This document shows, in pieces, positions 1 through 8,079 of a stretch of 45,919 nt of DNA (positions are counted from its first letter, which is position 1; each line of letters begins with the position of its first letter). Source of the stretch: Streptomyces sp. BR123. GTDB taxonomy: Bacteria > Actinomycetota > Actinomycetes > Streptomycetales > Streptomycetaceae. The notes below the pieces were generated by a model, which saw only the letters and a list, made by a program, of their open reading frames with translations, was not told the DNA's origin and did not search any database. The translations under genes were made by a program, and so were the position numbers. The DNA is taken from the NCBI RefSeq assembly GCF_013401435.1, contig NZ_JACBGN010000027.1:1-45919 (forward strand), given 5' to 3'.

Positions 1-87
1 ATCGAGAGCTGGTACAACTTGCGGAGGCTGCACAGCAGCCTCGGCTACCGCACACCCGCCGACTACGAGGCCGCCCTCGCGGCCTGA
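1..87 (+). pseudogene. IS3-family transposase, C-terminal end only
   Basis: The window opens inside a reading frame that ends at a TGA at 85-87. The 28 visible residues contain YNLRRLHSSLGYRTPADYE, the hallmark C-terminal end of IS3-family OrfB (rve-type DDE integrase) proteins. The rest of the gene lies upstream of the window, so it cannot be said whether the element is complete. No terminal inverted repeat was recognised in the bases after the stop. Confidence 0.8.
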
Positions 88-172
88 CCACCACACCGAT
101 GGTGTCCGTCAAAGCGGAACAGGCTCAGCACCACCAGCGCCGAGGCGATGGTCTACTGATCGATGACCATGA

Positions 173-459
173 TTATGACCCGCCGTCTGACCCGCTCACG
201 CCCCGCGCGAGCGTGAACCGGCCCGGCGCCGGCTCCGCCAGCCAGCCCCGCGCGACCAAGCGTTTCGCCTTCGACCGCAGCGCCTCCACCTTGGCCGGCA
301 CCACGTCCATGCCGAAGGCAGCGGCCATCTCCTGGCAGGTCAGTGGCCCTGGCCGAGGCGGCCCCGGTCCGCGAGCGCGGCCAGGATGCGCTGGTAGTCC
401 GCTGACAGTGCCGTCCGGGCCAACCACGCCGGCGGCCTCCTGGTGGAGTTCACCGGCAT
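173..459 (-). pseudogene. Small winged-helix-like protein, frameshifted relic
   Basis: Two overlapping reverse frames join into one plausible small protein. The first starts at the ATG at 459 and carries STRRPPAWLARTALSADYQR and a following ILAALADRG. The second carries PLTCQEMAAAFGMDVVPAKV and then RSKAKRLVARGWLAEPAPG. The switch of frame lies at roughly 350-365. The pattern of helix, AKVE..RSKAKRLVARGWL and a short beta end resembles small helix-turn-helix proteins found beside insertion sequences in Streptomyces. That match is from memory. The gene appears to be a passenger or neighbour of the broken IS3 element. Confidence 0.45.
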
Positions 460-645
460 CGACCATCGAGTTCGACCTGTAGAAGCCAGGAGCAGCTGTG
501 AGGCATGAACCGTCATGCGACTGAGCACTTCAGATGGCGGCTGAGCGCTCGAGTTGGCAGGTTGAGTACGGAGGGGCAGTTTCGCTAGGCCCGCCATGCG
601 GGCTGCGGCTCGTGAGCTGCGTGGGCCATTCTGCGCGCCGAGTTT

Positions 646-688
646 AAGAACGGTCGTTCTTGACTGGTCATTCTCAAACTCGTAGGGT
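646..688 (+). promoter_or_regulatory. tetR promoter with palindromic operator
   Basis: A perfect palindrome, AAGAACG-GT-CGTTCTT, lies at 646-661. It overlaps the -35 box TTGACT (660-665), which is followed after 17 bases by a -10 box TAGGGT (683-688). The predicted start of transcription falls at about 695, the A of the tetR ATG, so the transcript would be leaderless. A TetR dimer bound here would cover the -35 box, which fits autorepression. Confidence 0.65.
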
Positions 689-694
689 CGGGGC

Positions 695-1204
695 ATGGGA
701 AGACCACGCGCCTTCGATGAAGGACACGTCATTCGGGCTGCCGCCGAGTTGTTCGCCGCCCACGGTTACGAGGGCACGTCGATCGACGATCTGGTCAATG
801 GCCTCGGCGTGCACCGGGGCAGCCTCTACAAGGTGTTCGGGAGCAAGCGCGGCCTCTACGCCTCTGCTCTGCGCACCCACGTGGAGGAGCAGGTCCGCCC
901 GCTCACGGCCGCCCTCGCCGCGAGCGGCGACCTCGCCCAGGCCCTGGCATCAGCGGCGGCCTCGTACGACAGCGGCCCGGCTGCCGGCCTGCTCCTGCTG
1001 GCCGCGGTCGAACGGGCCCCGCACGACCCCGAGATCGCGGAACTGGTCGCCGACGCCTTCCAAGCCCTGGATCAAGCCCTGGCCGACTTCGCCCCGCCCG
1101 AACTGGCCCCCGCACTCACCGCGACCGTCCTGGGCGCGCGCATCCGCAACCAGCCCGGGCCCGTGATCAACCTCGCCCGGCACATCCGACCGACAGGAGA
1201 CTGA
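695..1204 (+). CDS. TetR/AcrR-family transcriptional regulator
   Basis: 169 residues. The N-terminal 50 residues form a standard TetR helix-turn-helix (FDEGHVIRAAAELFAAHGYE, then GTSIDDLVNGLGVHRGSLYKVFGSKRGLY in pieces). The C-terminal part is a short, alanine-rich helical ligand-binding domain. The ATG at 695 coincides with the predicted transcription start, and a palindrome upstream is the likely autoregulatory operator. The next gene starts two bases after the TGA, so the two are almost certainly co-transcribed. The inducer is unknown. Confidence 0.85.
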   Translation: MGRPRAFDEGHVIRAAAELFAAHGYEGTSIDDLVNGLGVHRGSLYKVFGSKRGLYASALRTHVEEQVRPLTAALAASGDLAQALASAAASYDSGPAAGLLLLAAVERAPHDPEIAELVADAFQALDQALADFAPPELAPALTATVLGARIRNQPGPVINLARHIRPTGD

Positions 1205-1206
1205 GC

Positions 1207-1560
1207 ATGGCCCGCATCACCGTTGAGAACACCGCCCTCATCGTCACAGTCGAGGGCCTGGACAAGCTGTGGGCGCTGAAAAGCCGCCTGGAGATCCCCC
1301 TGGCGAATGTGCGTGGCGCGACCCACGACCCCGGCATCATCCGCGACCGCAAGGGTGTACGCGCCCCCGGCACTCATCTCCCCGGAGTCATTACCGCAGG
1401 CACCTGGCACCACGAGGGCGAGCGCATCTTCTGGGACGTACGAAACCCCGAAAAGGCGATCGTCATCGAGCTGGCGGACGTGCGATACACCCGGCTGATA
1501 GTGGAAGTGGACAACCCGCGAGCGGTGGTCACCCTGATCGAACAGGCAACCACGCGGTAG
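1207..1560 (+). CDS. Small conserved protein, PH-like fold suspected
   Basis: 117 residues, beginning two bases after the tetR stop. The sequence is rich in alternating hydrophobic beta-strand patterns (ITVENTALIVTVEGLDKLWA, GTHLPGVITAGTW, AIVIELADVRYTRLIVEV). This type of short beta-rich protein with a final helix resembles bacterial PH-domain proteins, but no catalytic residue is evident. A broken second copy of the family lies at 26439-26740. Its position directly after tetR suggests it is the controlled gene. Function is unknown. Confidence 0.75.
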   Translation: MARITVENTALIVTVEGLDKLWALKSRLEIPLANVRGATHDPGIIRDRKGVRAPGTHLPGVITAGTWHHEGERIFWDVRNPEKAIVIELADVRYTRLIVEVDNPRAVVTLIEQATTR

Positions 1561-1580
1561 ACGCCTCCGGGTGGCTTCTG

Positions 1581-1617
1581 AGCGCTGCAGTTGGCGAGAG
1601 CCGCCAACTGCAGCGCT
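1581..1617. terminator. Perfect 16-bp hairpin after the tetR operon
   Basis: AGCGCTGCAGTTGGCG (1581-1596), a five-base loop, and its exact reverse complement (1602-1617). It starts 21 bases after the stop of the small PH-like gene and has no T-run, so it may be a bidirectional or processing hairpin rather than a classical terminator. Related sequence occurs near 541-560 and 2626-2645. The remainder of 1618-1849 shows no gene. Confidence 0.55.
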
Positions 1618-1849
1618 CCTTACCGTGTTGGCGGGTTGGTTCCGAATCCTTCGTACGGTCGGGAGACCCAGGGGCCTGGGTGTGGCTGGAAGCGCTCATG
1701 CCGTGGTTGTGGCTTTGACTGATTGGCCGCCCAGTGCCCCGCGACGACACGGCCACTCATTGGGATAAGCGAACAGAGATCGCTTCGTAAGGACACGTCG
1801 GCGTGGTCGTCTGCAGGGACCAGTCAACCGATCGACGAGGGAGGCTCGG

Positions 1850-2586
1850 GTGCCCGAGCTCTGGGCGGGGACGGATGCCGGCAAGGCCGCGCATCACTGC
1901 ACGGTGATCGACACGGATGGAAAGAAGGTGCTCTCGCGCCGAGTACCGAACAACGAGCCCGAGCTCCTGGAGCTGATAGGCGACGTCCTCGCACTGGCCG
2001 AGGACAGCACGGTGACCTGGGCCGTCGACCTGAACGCCGGCGGCGGCGCCCTGCTTATCGCTCTCCTGACCAGCCATGGTCAGCGGCTGCTCTACGTTCC
2101 TGGCCGAACCGTCCACCATGCCTCCCGTGGCTACCGAGGGGACGGCAAGACGGACACGAAGGACGCCTACGTCATCGCCGATCAGGCACGGATGCGCCGG
2201 GACCTGCAGCCTCTGCAGGACTGGGACGAGATCGCAGTGGACCTGAAGATCCTCACCGCCCGCCGCTACGATCTCGCAGCCGACCGCACTCGCGCATCAA
2301 CCGGATGCGGGCACAGCTCCTGGAGTACTTCCCGGCCCTGGAACGGGCCTTCGACTACGCCGCCTCCAAAGCGGCACTCACCCTGCTGACCGGCTACCAG
2401 ACACCGGCCGGCCTGCGCCGGGTCGGCCCGAGCCGGCTCGCGACCTGGCTGAAGAACCGGAAAGTCCGTGGCGCCCAGGCCATGGCGGATGCGGCTGTCG
2501 CAGCGGCGCAGGCCCAGCACACCGCCGTGGCCGGGGAAGGCACTGCCGCGGCCGTGGTCAACACCCTGACCAGTGTCGAGCGCTGA
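1850..2586 (+). pseudogene. IS110-family transposase, frameshifted and C-truncated
   Basis: The start at 1850 encodes the DEDD-type N-terminal domain: WAGTDAGKAAHHCTVIDTDG, then GKTDTKDAYVIADQAR with the conserved acidic cluster. Around 2290 the frame shifts and the protein continues as INRMRAQLLEYFPALERAFD until a stop at 2586. Family members are about 400 residues. Here only about 245 are present and the C-terminal Transposase_20 domain with its catalytic serine is missing. The element is therefore dead. Confidence 0.85.
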
Positions 2587-2738
2587 TGCGGATCTGGAAT
2601 TTTCCTCAGACCCGCTCTTCGCCTCAGTTGCGAGAGCCGCTCACTGACGGGCGGGTGACTCGCAGTGAGTGGATCGACAACTCGTGAGCTCCCCCGAGTC
2701 CTGCTGAGTCCTCGTCCAGGTGGCGAGGTGGATCTTGC

Positions 2739-3773
2739 TCAGTCGTCGAGCAGCCGCCATGCGGTAAGGGCGAGCCTGACTCGTGTCAGCCCGGCGGGTT
2801 CGGCGAGTTCGATGTCCAGGGTCTTCGCGATCTGTTCGAGTCGGCGGGCGACGCTGCTGTGGTGCAGATGGAGGAGGTCGGCGGCCCGGCGCAGGGAGCC
2901 GGTGGCGCAGTAGGTGTCCAGAGTCTCCAAGTCTTCCGCGTTGCGGGCGATGCGGGCGATGGCGGCCACGTCGGCGTTGCGGCGTGCGGTGTCCTGAGGT
3001 ACCTCGGCGAGGAGTGCCAGCACACCCAGGTCGGTGTAGCGGATGACGGGTTCGCGCGGGGTGTTGAAGCGGAGGGCGGTGCGGGCTTGCTGCCAGGACC
3101 GGTCGGGGCTTTCCGCGGCGCCGATGCCCGCGCGGACGCCTGCCGGGAACCGGGCCCGGTCCACGGTGGTGGCCAGGATGACGCCTACGTCGGCGAGCGG
3201 TGCCGCCTTCACGGGGCGGGCGGGGCAGACCAGGCTGCCGATCTGGTCGAGCGGGAGCTGCGAGCGTACGGCGACGACGTGGATCGGCAGGTCGGCCGCG
3301 AATCCGAGGAGTCGTAGTGCCCGTGCTCTGGCTGCCTCGTCGCTGTCGGAGCTGATGGCCAGTTCGACGAGGGCGGGGTCGGCCATGGTGGTGCGGGCAG
3401 GGCTGTACCGCTCGACGGCTGCCGCCGCAGCGATGGCGAGCCGGTCGAGGAGGACTTCGTCGAGCGGCCCCGGCGGGCCGGGGCGTTCCAGCCACACCGT
3501 GCCGATCTCCTCGTCGTCGAGGGTGATCGGCGCTGTGGTGGACGCGGGTGACTGCGGGATTGGCGCTTCCGTGCCGTGGGGCGAGATGCGGGTCGCGCGC
3601 CCCGTGCCGTGGAGTCGTATCCCGGCGACACACTCGGCCAGGCCCGCCGAGGCCCGGGCGAGTGCCGGGAGGTCCACCCGTCGGCGCATCAGTGTGTCGT
3701 AGAACGCGATGATGCGGATCGCGCCGTCGATGTACGGATCCAGTCCCGACAGCCGTATGGCCAGTGCCTCCAT
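2739..3773 (-). CDS. PucR-type helix-turn-helix transcriptional regulator
   Basis: 344 residues. The C-terminal 70 residues have the PucR-type HTH layout: ETLDTYCATGSLRRAADLLH followed by LHHSSVARRLEQIAKTLDIE. The middle contains VIRYTDLGVLALLAEVPQDT, the usual lead-in to this HTH. The N-terminal half is a variable sensor region. It is divergent from the esterase gene that starts at 3876, with about 100 bases between them, and probably controls it. The ligand cannot be read from sequence. Confidence 0.8.
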   Translation of the reverse strand: MEALAIRLSGLDPYIDGAIRIIAFYDTLMRRRVDLPALARASAGLAECVAGIRLHGTGRATRISPHGTEAPIPQSPASTTAPITLDDEEIGTVWLERPGPPGPLDEVLLDRLAIAAAAAVERYSPARTTMADPALVELAISSDSDEAARARALRLLGFAADLPIHVVAVRSQLPLDQIGSLVCPARPVKAAPLADVGVILATTVDRARFPAGVRAGIGAAESPDRSWQQARTALRFNTPREPVIRYTDLGVLALLAEVPQDTARRNADVAAIARIARNAEDLETLDTYCATGSLRRAADLLHLHHSSVARRLEQIAKTLDIELAEPAGLTRVRLALTAWRLLDD

Positions 3774-3875
3774 GGCAGAAGGGTAGAAGGAGGGGCGTCA
3801 GGACAGGGGCGCCGATCGGTGCGTGATCGGGGCGGGATGCGCGACGGGTGGCGGATGACCCCTCGGGGGACGGCC

Positions 3876-4787
3876 ATGAGGATGGTCGTCATGGATCCCG
3901 AACTCGAAGCGTTCATCCCGTTCCTCCCGCACATCGACATGAACGACCCGGTCGCCGCGCGCAAGGACTTCGCGGAACGTGCCGCTGCGGCGCCGGCACC
4001 GGACACCTCGGCCATGGAGGTCGAGGACCGCACGGTGCCCGCCGATCCGGACGTGGCGGTCCGGGTCTACCGCCCGCTGCGGGCACGAGGCGCCATCATC
4101 TGGCTGCATGGCGGCGGCGGGGTCTTCGGTGACCTGGACACCGAGCATCCGTGGGCTGCCCGGATCGCGGACCTCTCCGGGGCGGTGGTGGTCTCGGTGG
4201 GCTACCGCCTGGCACCCGAGCACCCGTTCCCGGCCGCCCTGGACGACGCCTACTCCGTACTCACCTGGACGGCCGCACACGCGGACGAACTCGGCATCGA
4301 TCCGGAGCGGATCGCGGTCGGAGGGCACAGTGCCGGCGCCGGGATCGCGGCCGCCGTGACGCTGCGGGCGCGTGACGAGCAGGGGCCGGCCATCTGCTTC
4401 CAGTTGCTCAACCAGCCGGGCCTTGACGACCGACAGGAAACCTGGTCGGCGCGGAACTTCACCGAAACGCCCTGGTTCGACCGAGACAAGATCACCGCGG
4501 CGTGGCGGCACTGTCTGGGCTCGCGGGCCGCCACACCGTACGCCGCCCCCGCGCGGGCCGCCGACCTGTCCGGCCTGCCCCCGGCCCACATCGCCACCGC
4601 GGAGCTCTGCCCGAACCGGGACGAGGGCATCGAGTACGCACTGCGCCTGATGCAGGCGGGCGTTTCGGTCGAGCTGCACCAGTGGCCCGGCACGTTCCAC
4701 GGATCGCAGGCGATCCTCTCCGCCGACGTCTCGCAGCGCCAGAACGCCGAGATCGGCGCCGTCCTGCGCCGCGCTCTCGCCGGATGA
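3876..4787 (+). CDS. Alpha/beta hydrolase, hormone-sensitive-lipase type
   Basis: 303 residues from the ATG at 3876, chosen because GGGGGA lies five bases upstream. The oxyanion-hole motif HGGGG is at 78-82 and the nucleophile elbow GHSAG at 150-154 (Ser152). The expected acid and histidine are in CPNRDEG and GTFHGS near the C-terminus. These features place it in the HSL (GDXG) family of esterases acting on small esters. There is no signal peptide, so it is likely cytoplasmic. It is divergent from the PucR-type regulator and followed by a secreted serine hydrolase. Confidence 0.88.
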   Translation: MRMVVMDPELEAFIPFLPHIDMNDPVAARKDFAERAAAAPAPDTSAMEVEDRTVPADPDVAVRVYRPLRARGAIIWLHGGGGVFGDLDTEHPWAARIADLSGAVVVSVGYRLAPEHPFPAALDDAYSVLTWTAAHADELGIDPERIAVGGHSAGAGIAAAVTLRARDEQGPAICFQLLNQPGLDDRQETWSARNFTETPWFDRDKITAAWRHCLGSRAATPYAAPARAADLSGLPPAHIATAELCPNRDEGIEYALRLMQAGVSVELHQWPGTFHGSQAILSADVSQRQNAEIGAVLRRALAG

Positions 4788-4863
4788 GCCACGGATTCCG
4801 CGGATACCGGAACGCGCAGGGAGAGTCCCTGTCGCACTCGTCGATCGTGAAAGGACGGACGCC

Positions 4864-6129
4864 GTGAAGATCCGACTGGTGGTGTGCGCCGGCGTGGCCG
4901 CGCTGAGTGTGGGTGCGGGCACGGTGGCAGCGGCTCCCGTGTCCGAGGCCGGAATCGGGCCGACCGGCAGCACGAGCCCGTCCGCCGGCTTCGGCCGCGA
5001 GGAGCTGAACTCCGCACTCGACGGGGTGCACCGCGCCGGGATACCGGGGGTGTACGCCGAGGTGCGGGACACCGACGGGACATGGCGTGGCGCTTCCGGC
5101 GTCGCCGATGTCAGGACCGGACGTCCTGTCAGCCCGCAGATGCGCCACCGCGTCGGCAGCATCACCAAGACCTTCACCGCCGCCGCGGTCATGCAGCAGG
5201 CCGAGCAGGGCCGGATCCGGCTCGATGCACCGATCGGCGACTACCTTCCCGAGCTGGTGCCGGGAGAGCGCGGCAGGAAGATCACGGTCCGGATGCTGCT
5301 CAACAACACCAGTGGCCTCCCCGACTACATCCCCTACGCGTTCCCTTCCCTGCAGCGCAACTCGCCCGCAAGTCTGGACGACAACAGGTTCAGGCAGTTC
5401 ACCCCGGCCGAACTGATCGAAATGGGAGTCACGGCGCCTCCCGCGAGCGAGCCGGGAGCACCCGTTGGGGTGTACTCCAACACCAACTGGCTGCTCCTCG
5501 GCCGGCTTCTGGAGCGGGTGACCGGCACCACGGCCGAGAAGTACATCACCCGCAACGTCATCGAACGCGCCGGCCTCCGGCACACCGAGTTCCCGACCGG
5601 CCCACGGATCAACGGGCCGCACGCACGCATGTACGAGTCCCTGCACGGCTTGATCGACCCGCCGCGCGACTACAGCGTCTACAACATGTCCTGGACGTGG
5701 ACGGGTGCCGCTCTGGTGTCGACCATGGAGGATCTCAACCGCTTCTACGCCAAGCTGCTCGACGGCGAGATCGTCAGCAGGTCATCGCTGGCTCAGATGC
5801 AGCGCACGGTTCCCGTCATCGCCCTGGACGGATCGGTGATCGAGTACGGCCTCGGTCTGCACAAGGTCGTCATCCCGGGTTGCGGCACCTTCTGGGGCCA
5901 CGATGGCACGGTCTGGGGGGCCGGAACGATGTCCCTGACCCGGGCCGACGGAAAGCGTCAGATGTCCGTCGCGGTCAATCTCCAGAGGTGGAACGAGCGG
6001 GACTCCTCGGGGCAGCCGCAGCGCCACCCCATCGACGACGCCCTGGAGACGCTGTACCAGCAGGCAATGTGCGGCAACTCAAACGCCCGGGCCGAGAACG
6101 CCTCGCTGGCCACGGCGCTCGCCCCGTGA
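4864..6129 (+). CDS. Secreted serine hydrolase, beta-lactamase class C / D-Ala-D-Ala carboxypeptidase type
   Basis: 421 residues from the GTG at 4864, preceded by GAAAGGAC. A Sec signal peptide occupies about residues 1-25 (LVVCAGVAALSVGAGTVAAA). The S12-family active site is complete: SITK at 99-102 (Ser99, Lys102), the YSN motif at 204-206 and the HDG motif at 346-348 in place of KTG. Proteins of this type act outside the cell as D-aminopeptidases, esterases or carboxypeptidases. The substrate is unknown. It follows the esterase gene by 76 bases and may be co-transcribed with it. Confidence 0.88.
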   Translation: MKIRLVVCAGVAALSVGAGTVAAAPVSEAGIGPTGSTSPSAGFGREELNSALDGVHRAGIPGVYAEVRDTDGTWRGASGVADVRTGRPVSPQMRHRVGSITKTFTAAAVMQQAEQGRIRLDAPIGDYLPELVPGERGRKITVRMLLNNTSGLPDYIPYAFPSLQRNSPASLDDNRFRQFTPAELIEMGVTAPPASEPGAPVGVYSNTNWLLLGRLLERVTGTTAEKYITRNVIERAGLRHTEFPTGPRINGPHARMYESLHGLIDPPRDYSVYNMSWTWTGAALVSTMEDLNRFYAKLLDGEIVSRSSLAQMQRTVPVIALDGSVIEYGLGLHKVVIPGCGTFWGHDGTVWGAGTMSLTRADGKRQMSVAVNLQRWNERDSSGQPQRHPIDDALETLYQQAMCGNSNARAENASLATALAP

Positions 6130-6236
6130 CCGGAGTGCTGCACGCTCGCCGGCCCAGGCCACGGGCCGCCGACTCACCGGCCACCCCCATGCCACAACTC
6201 ACCGCTGCAGAACCACCACAGGAAGGACGTCCTGGT

Positions 6237-6632
6237 ATGACTGCCACCCGGATCGAACTGTTCGGATCCCTGGTCCACCTTCACCCAGGCGGCCAGGTAC
6301 ACACCGAGCGGCCCACAGCGGACACCGAGCTCGAGCGGGACGGCTGGCTGCTGATGGTCGCCCGCGCGGAGACCGACGCCGACGTCCACGGCGACCACTG
6401 GGAAATCCACACCGAGGCTGACGAGTTCGTCTCCTGCCTTACGGGCGGCATACGTGTCATCCTCCGCCCGGAACGGCCGGGGGACGAGGAGGAGGAGATC
6501 AAACTGGGTGCTGGGACCGCGACCATCGTGCCGCGCGGGCGATGGCACCGCCTGGCACTGGACGCCCCTAGCGACATGATGGCCGTCACCCTGCCCCGCG
6601 GCACCCACGAGGAGAAGTGGACCGAAGCCTAG
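6237..6632 (+). CDS. Cupin-domain protein
   Basis: 131 residues from the ATG at 6237, with AGGAAGGA nine bases upstream. The beta-rich sequence carries the two cupin half-motifs: HWEIHTEADEFVSCLTGGI and later GTATIVPRGRWHRLAL. Single-domain cupins of this size bind a metal with two or three histidines and a glutamate. HW.IHTEADE supplies candidates. It may be a small dioxygenase, isomerase or sensor; sequence alone does not say. It lies 107 bases after the secreted hydrolase. Confidence 0.8.
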   Translation: MTATRIELFGSLVHLHPGGQVHTERPTADTELERDGWLLMVARAETDADVHGDHWEIHTEADEFVSCLTGGIRVILRPERPGDEEEEIKLGAGTATIVPRGRWHRLALDAPSDMMAVTLPRGTHEEKWTEA

Positions 6633-6790
6633 GCCGAAGCCTCACACCCGGTCCTCATCCACAACAACGCTCGGCACAGGCGGGCCCGTCGCCCACGTCC
6701 CCCCATGGCTCGCCCGTCCCGCCGGGCGGGACCGGCGAACATCGTGGAGGAGATCAGCGGCTGACCGACGCGCGCGCTCGGCCACGCCGA

Positions 6791-6826
6791 CGGGCCCGGT
6801 CTTTCTGAGTGTGGAGACCGGGCCCG
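6791..6826 (+). terminator. GC-rich 12-bp hairpin after the cupin gene
   Basis: CGGGCCCGGTCT (6791-6802) and its exact reverse complement (6815-6826) are separated by 12 bases. It lies about 160 bases downstream of the cupin stop and probably terminates the hydrolase-cupin transcript. The stretch 6633-6790 holds no recognisable gene. Confidence 0.55.
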
Positions 6827-6874
6827 CCTGTGTAGCCAGCCGGCGTCAGCAGGGTTGAGACGCTCCGCAGGTGC

Positions 6875-7626
6875 GCTTGCCCAAGCCTCAGGCTTGCCCG
6901 CCCGGTGGATCGGTCACCGGGGCAGGCGTGACCGATCTCCTCGCTCATCGGTCAAACCGCAGGTCAGCGCCGTGACCGATCCATGCAACTCCCCGCCGAC
7001 CGGTCACCGGCCATCGGTCAGCCGCAGCCTCGCCGGGAGACTCCGGCGCGGGGACCGTGACCGACGCCACCCCCGGCCGGGGTGGGCAAGCCACCGGTCG
7101 AGGCGGCTTGCCCAGGGACCCCTTGGGCTTGCCCGGACGCAATCCCTACCATGCGCGCGGCCTACGGGAAGCCGCAGCCCGCGCCGGGCGTCGGCCGGAG
7201 GTGCTGCCGGAGGACGTGGTGTGGAAGCCGCCCAGCCGGTACGACCACCCGGCCTGGACGGAGGAGATGCTGCGGTCCTGGTTGAAGTGGCTGCGCACGG
7301 TGGAGGAGCTGCACGTGGTGTGGCGGGTGTGCGCGGAGTACATCTCCCCGGAGCTGACCGGCAAGCCGGCTCTCACCGCTCTGGGTGTCCTCAGCCGGCG
7401 GGTGAACACGGCCGCCCGCGAGCTGTAGGCCCAGGGAATGCCTTTCGTGATCGACGAGGTCAAGCGCACCCGGACCTTCGACCGGTCGGTGGCCGCGATC
7501 CTGTTCGACGCCCTCGCCGAACATCCCTTGTGGCTCCGGCTGCGCCACCACAGCAACCCGCCCGCGCTCGGCTCCTGAGCCCAGCCGTCTCCTGCTGGGC
7601 AAGCCATCCTCACGGGCGGCTTGCCC
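6875..7626. repeat. Two families of short iterons surrounding a small gene
   Basis: GCTTGCCC or its complement occurs at 6875-6882, 6892-6899, 7084-7091 (reverse), 7106-7113, 7127-7134, 7597-7604 (reverse) and 7619-7626. A second motif, ATCGGTCAC or its complement GTGACCGAT, occurs in alternating orientation at about 6909-6917, 6928-6936, 6947-6954, 6972-6980, 6999-7007, 7013-7020 and 7057-7065, with one or two mismatches or a missing end base in some. Such clusters are typical of plasmid replication, partition or autoregulatory sites. The function here is inferred. Confidence 0.6.
7057..7578 (+). pseudogene. Unrecognised protein interrupted by an in-frame TAG
   Basis: The frame opens at the GTG at 7057, which lies inside an iteron, so the true start may be further in (for example GTG at 7201). 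It runs to a TAG at 7426-7428. Nine bases later the same frame resumes at an ATG (7438) and runs to 7578. Read through, the sequence joins smoothly as NTAAREL-x-AQGMPFVIDEV. A CAG-to-TAG change would explain the stop. The body carries WKPPSRYDHPAWTEEMLRSW and WLKWLRTVEELHVVWRVCAE, which look like amphipathic helices. I do not recognise the family. The flanking iterons suggest a small DNA-binding protein of a plasmid-like locus. Confidence 0.5.
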
Positions 7627-7647
7627 AGACTTCCCGGAGGCGCGCAG

Positions 7648-7866
7648 CTATCCGCGACGCCTGAACAGCCCTCGGGCCTTCGGCACCTGCGCTTCGGCCG
7701 CCGTGCCGGCCGCGACGTCCTGCGCTTGGCGCCGCGCCGCCCGCTCCGCCTCCGCACGAGCGACGGCGTGCGTTACGCACGGTGCGCACAGGTCGTCCCA
7801 CTTCCCGGGCCAACCCGGTGAACACGAACGCGAGGGGCACGTAGGCCGTTTCTGACGGTAGCCCAC
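7648..7866 (-). CDS. Small cysteine-rich protein, putative zinc finger
   Basis: 72 residues from a GTG at 7866. The N-terminal half has TCPSRSC and, about 20 residues later, LCAPC, giving a Cys4 pattern with CxxxxC and CxxC that could bind zinc. The rest is a charged alanine-rich helix (HAVARAEAERAARRQAQD). It faces the interrupted gene at 7057-7578 and shares its iteron-rich setting. No function is known. The overlap with iterons at its 3' side and the short length keep confidence moderate. Confidence 0.45.
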   Translation of the reverse strand: MGYRQKRPTCPSRSCSPGWPGKWDDLCAPCVTHAVARAEAERAARRQAQDVAAGTAAEAQVPKARGLFRRRG

Positions 7867-8079
7867 GCCGTTGCGTTAACGCTGTGATCTGCGGGGCAAG
7901 AGGGTTGGGCGAGGCAATGAGGTCACGGTAGCCCGGCCGGTCACGCGCGCTGTGGCACCGGCCGGGAGCCGAGCGATTCAACCCAAAAAATGCCGAAGCG
8001 TCAGTCAGTGGGCGGGGCAGACCCCGAGCGGTGCCAGGTCCCAGTCTCAATGTCGGTGGGGGATGTCATCCTCGGCTCC

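Noticed and set aside
3798..5646. Long minus-strand frames over the esterase and secreted hydrolase
   Set aside because: High GC makes antisense frames open. The plus-strand genes have complete active-site motifs.
6875..7134. Possible CRISPR array
   Set aside because: The repeated words are only 8-9 bases, vary in orientation and spacing, and have no unique spacers of constant length.
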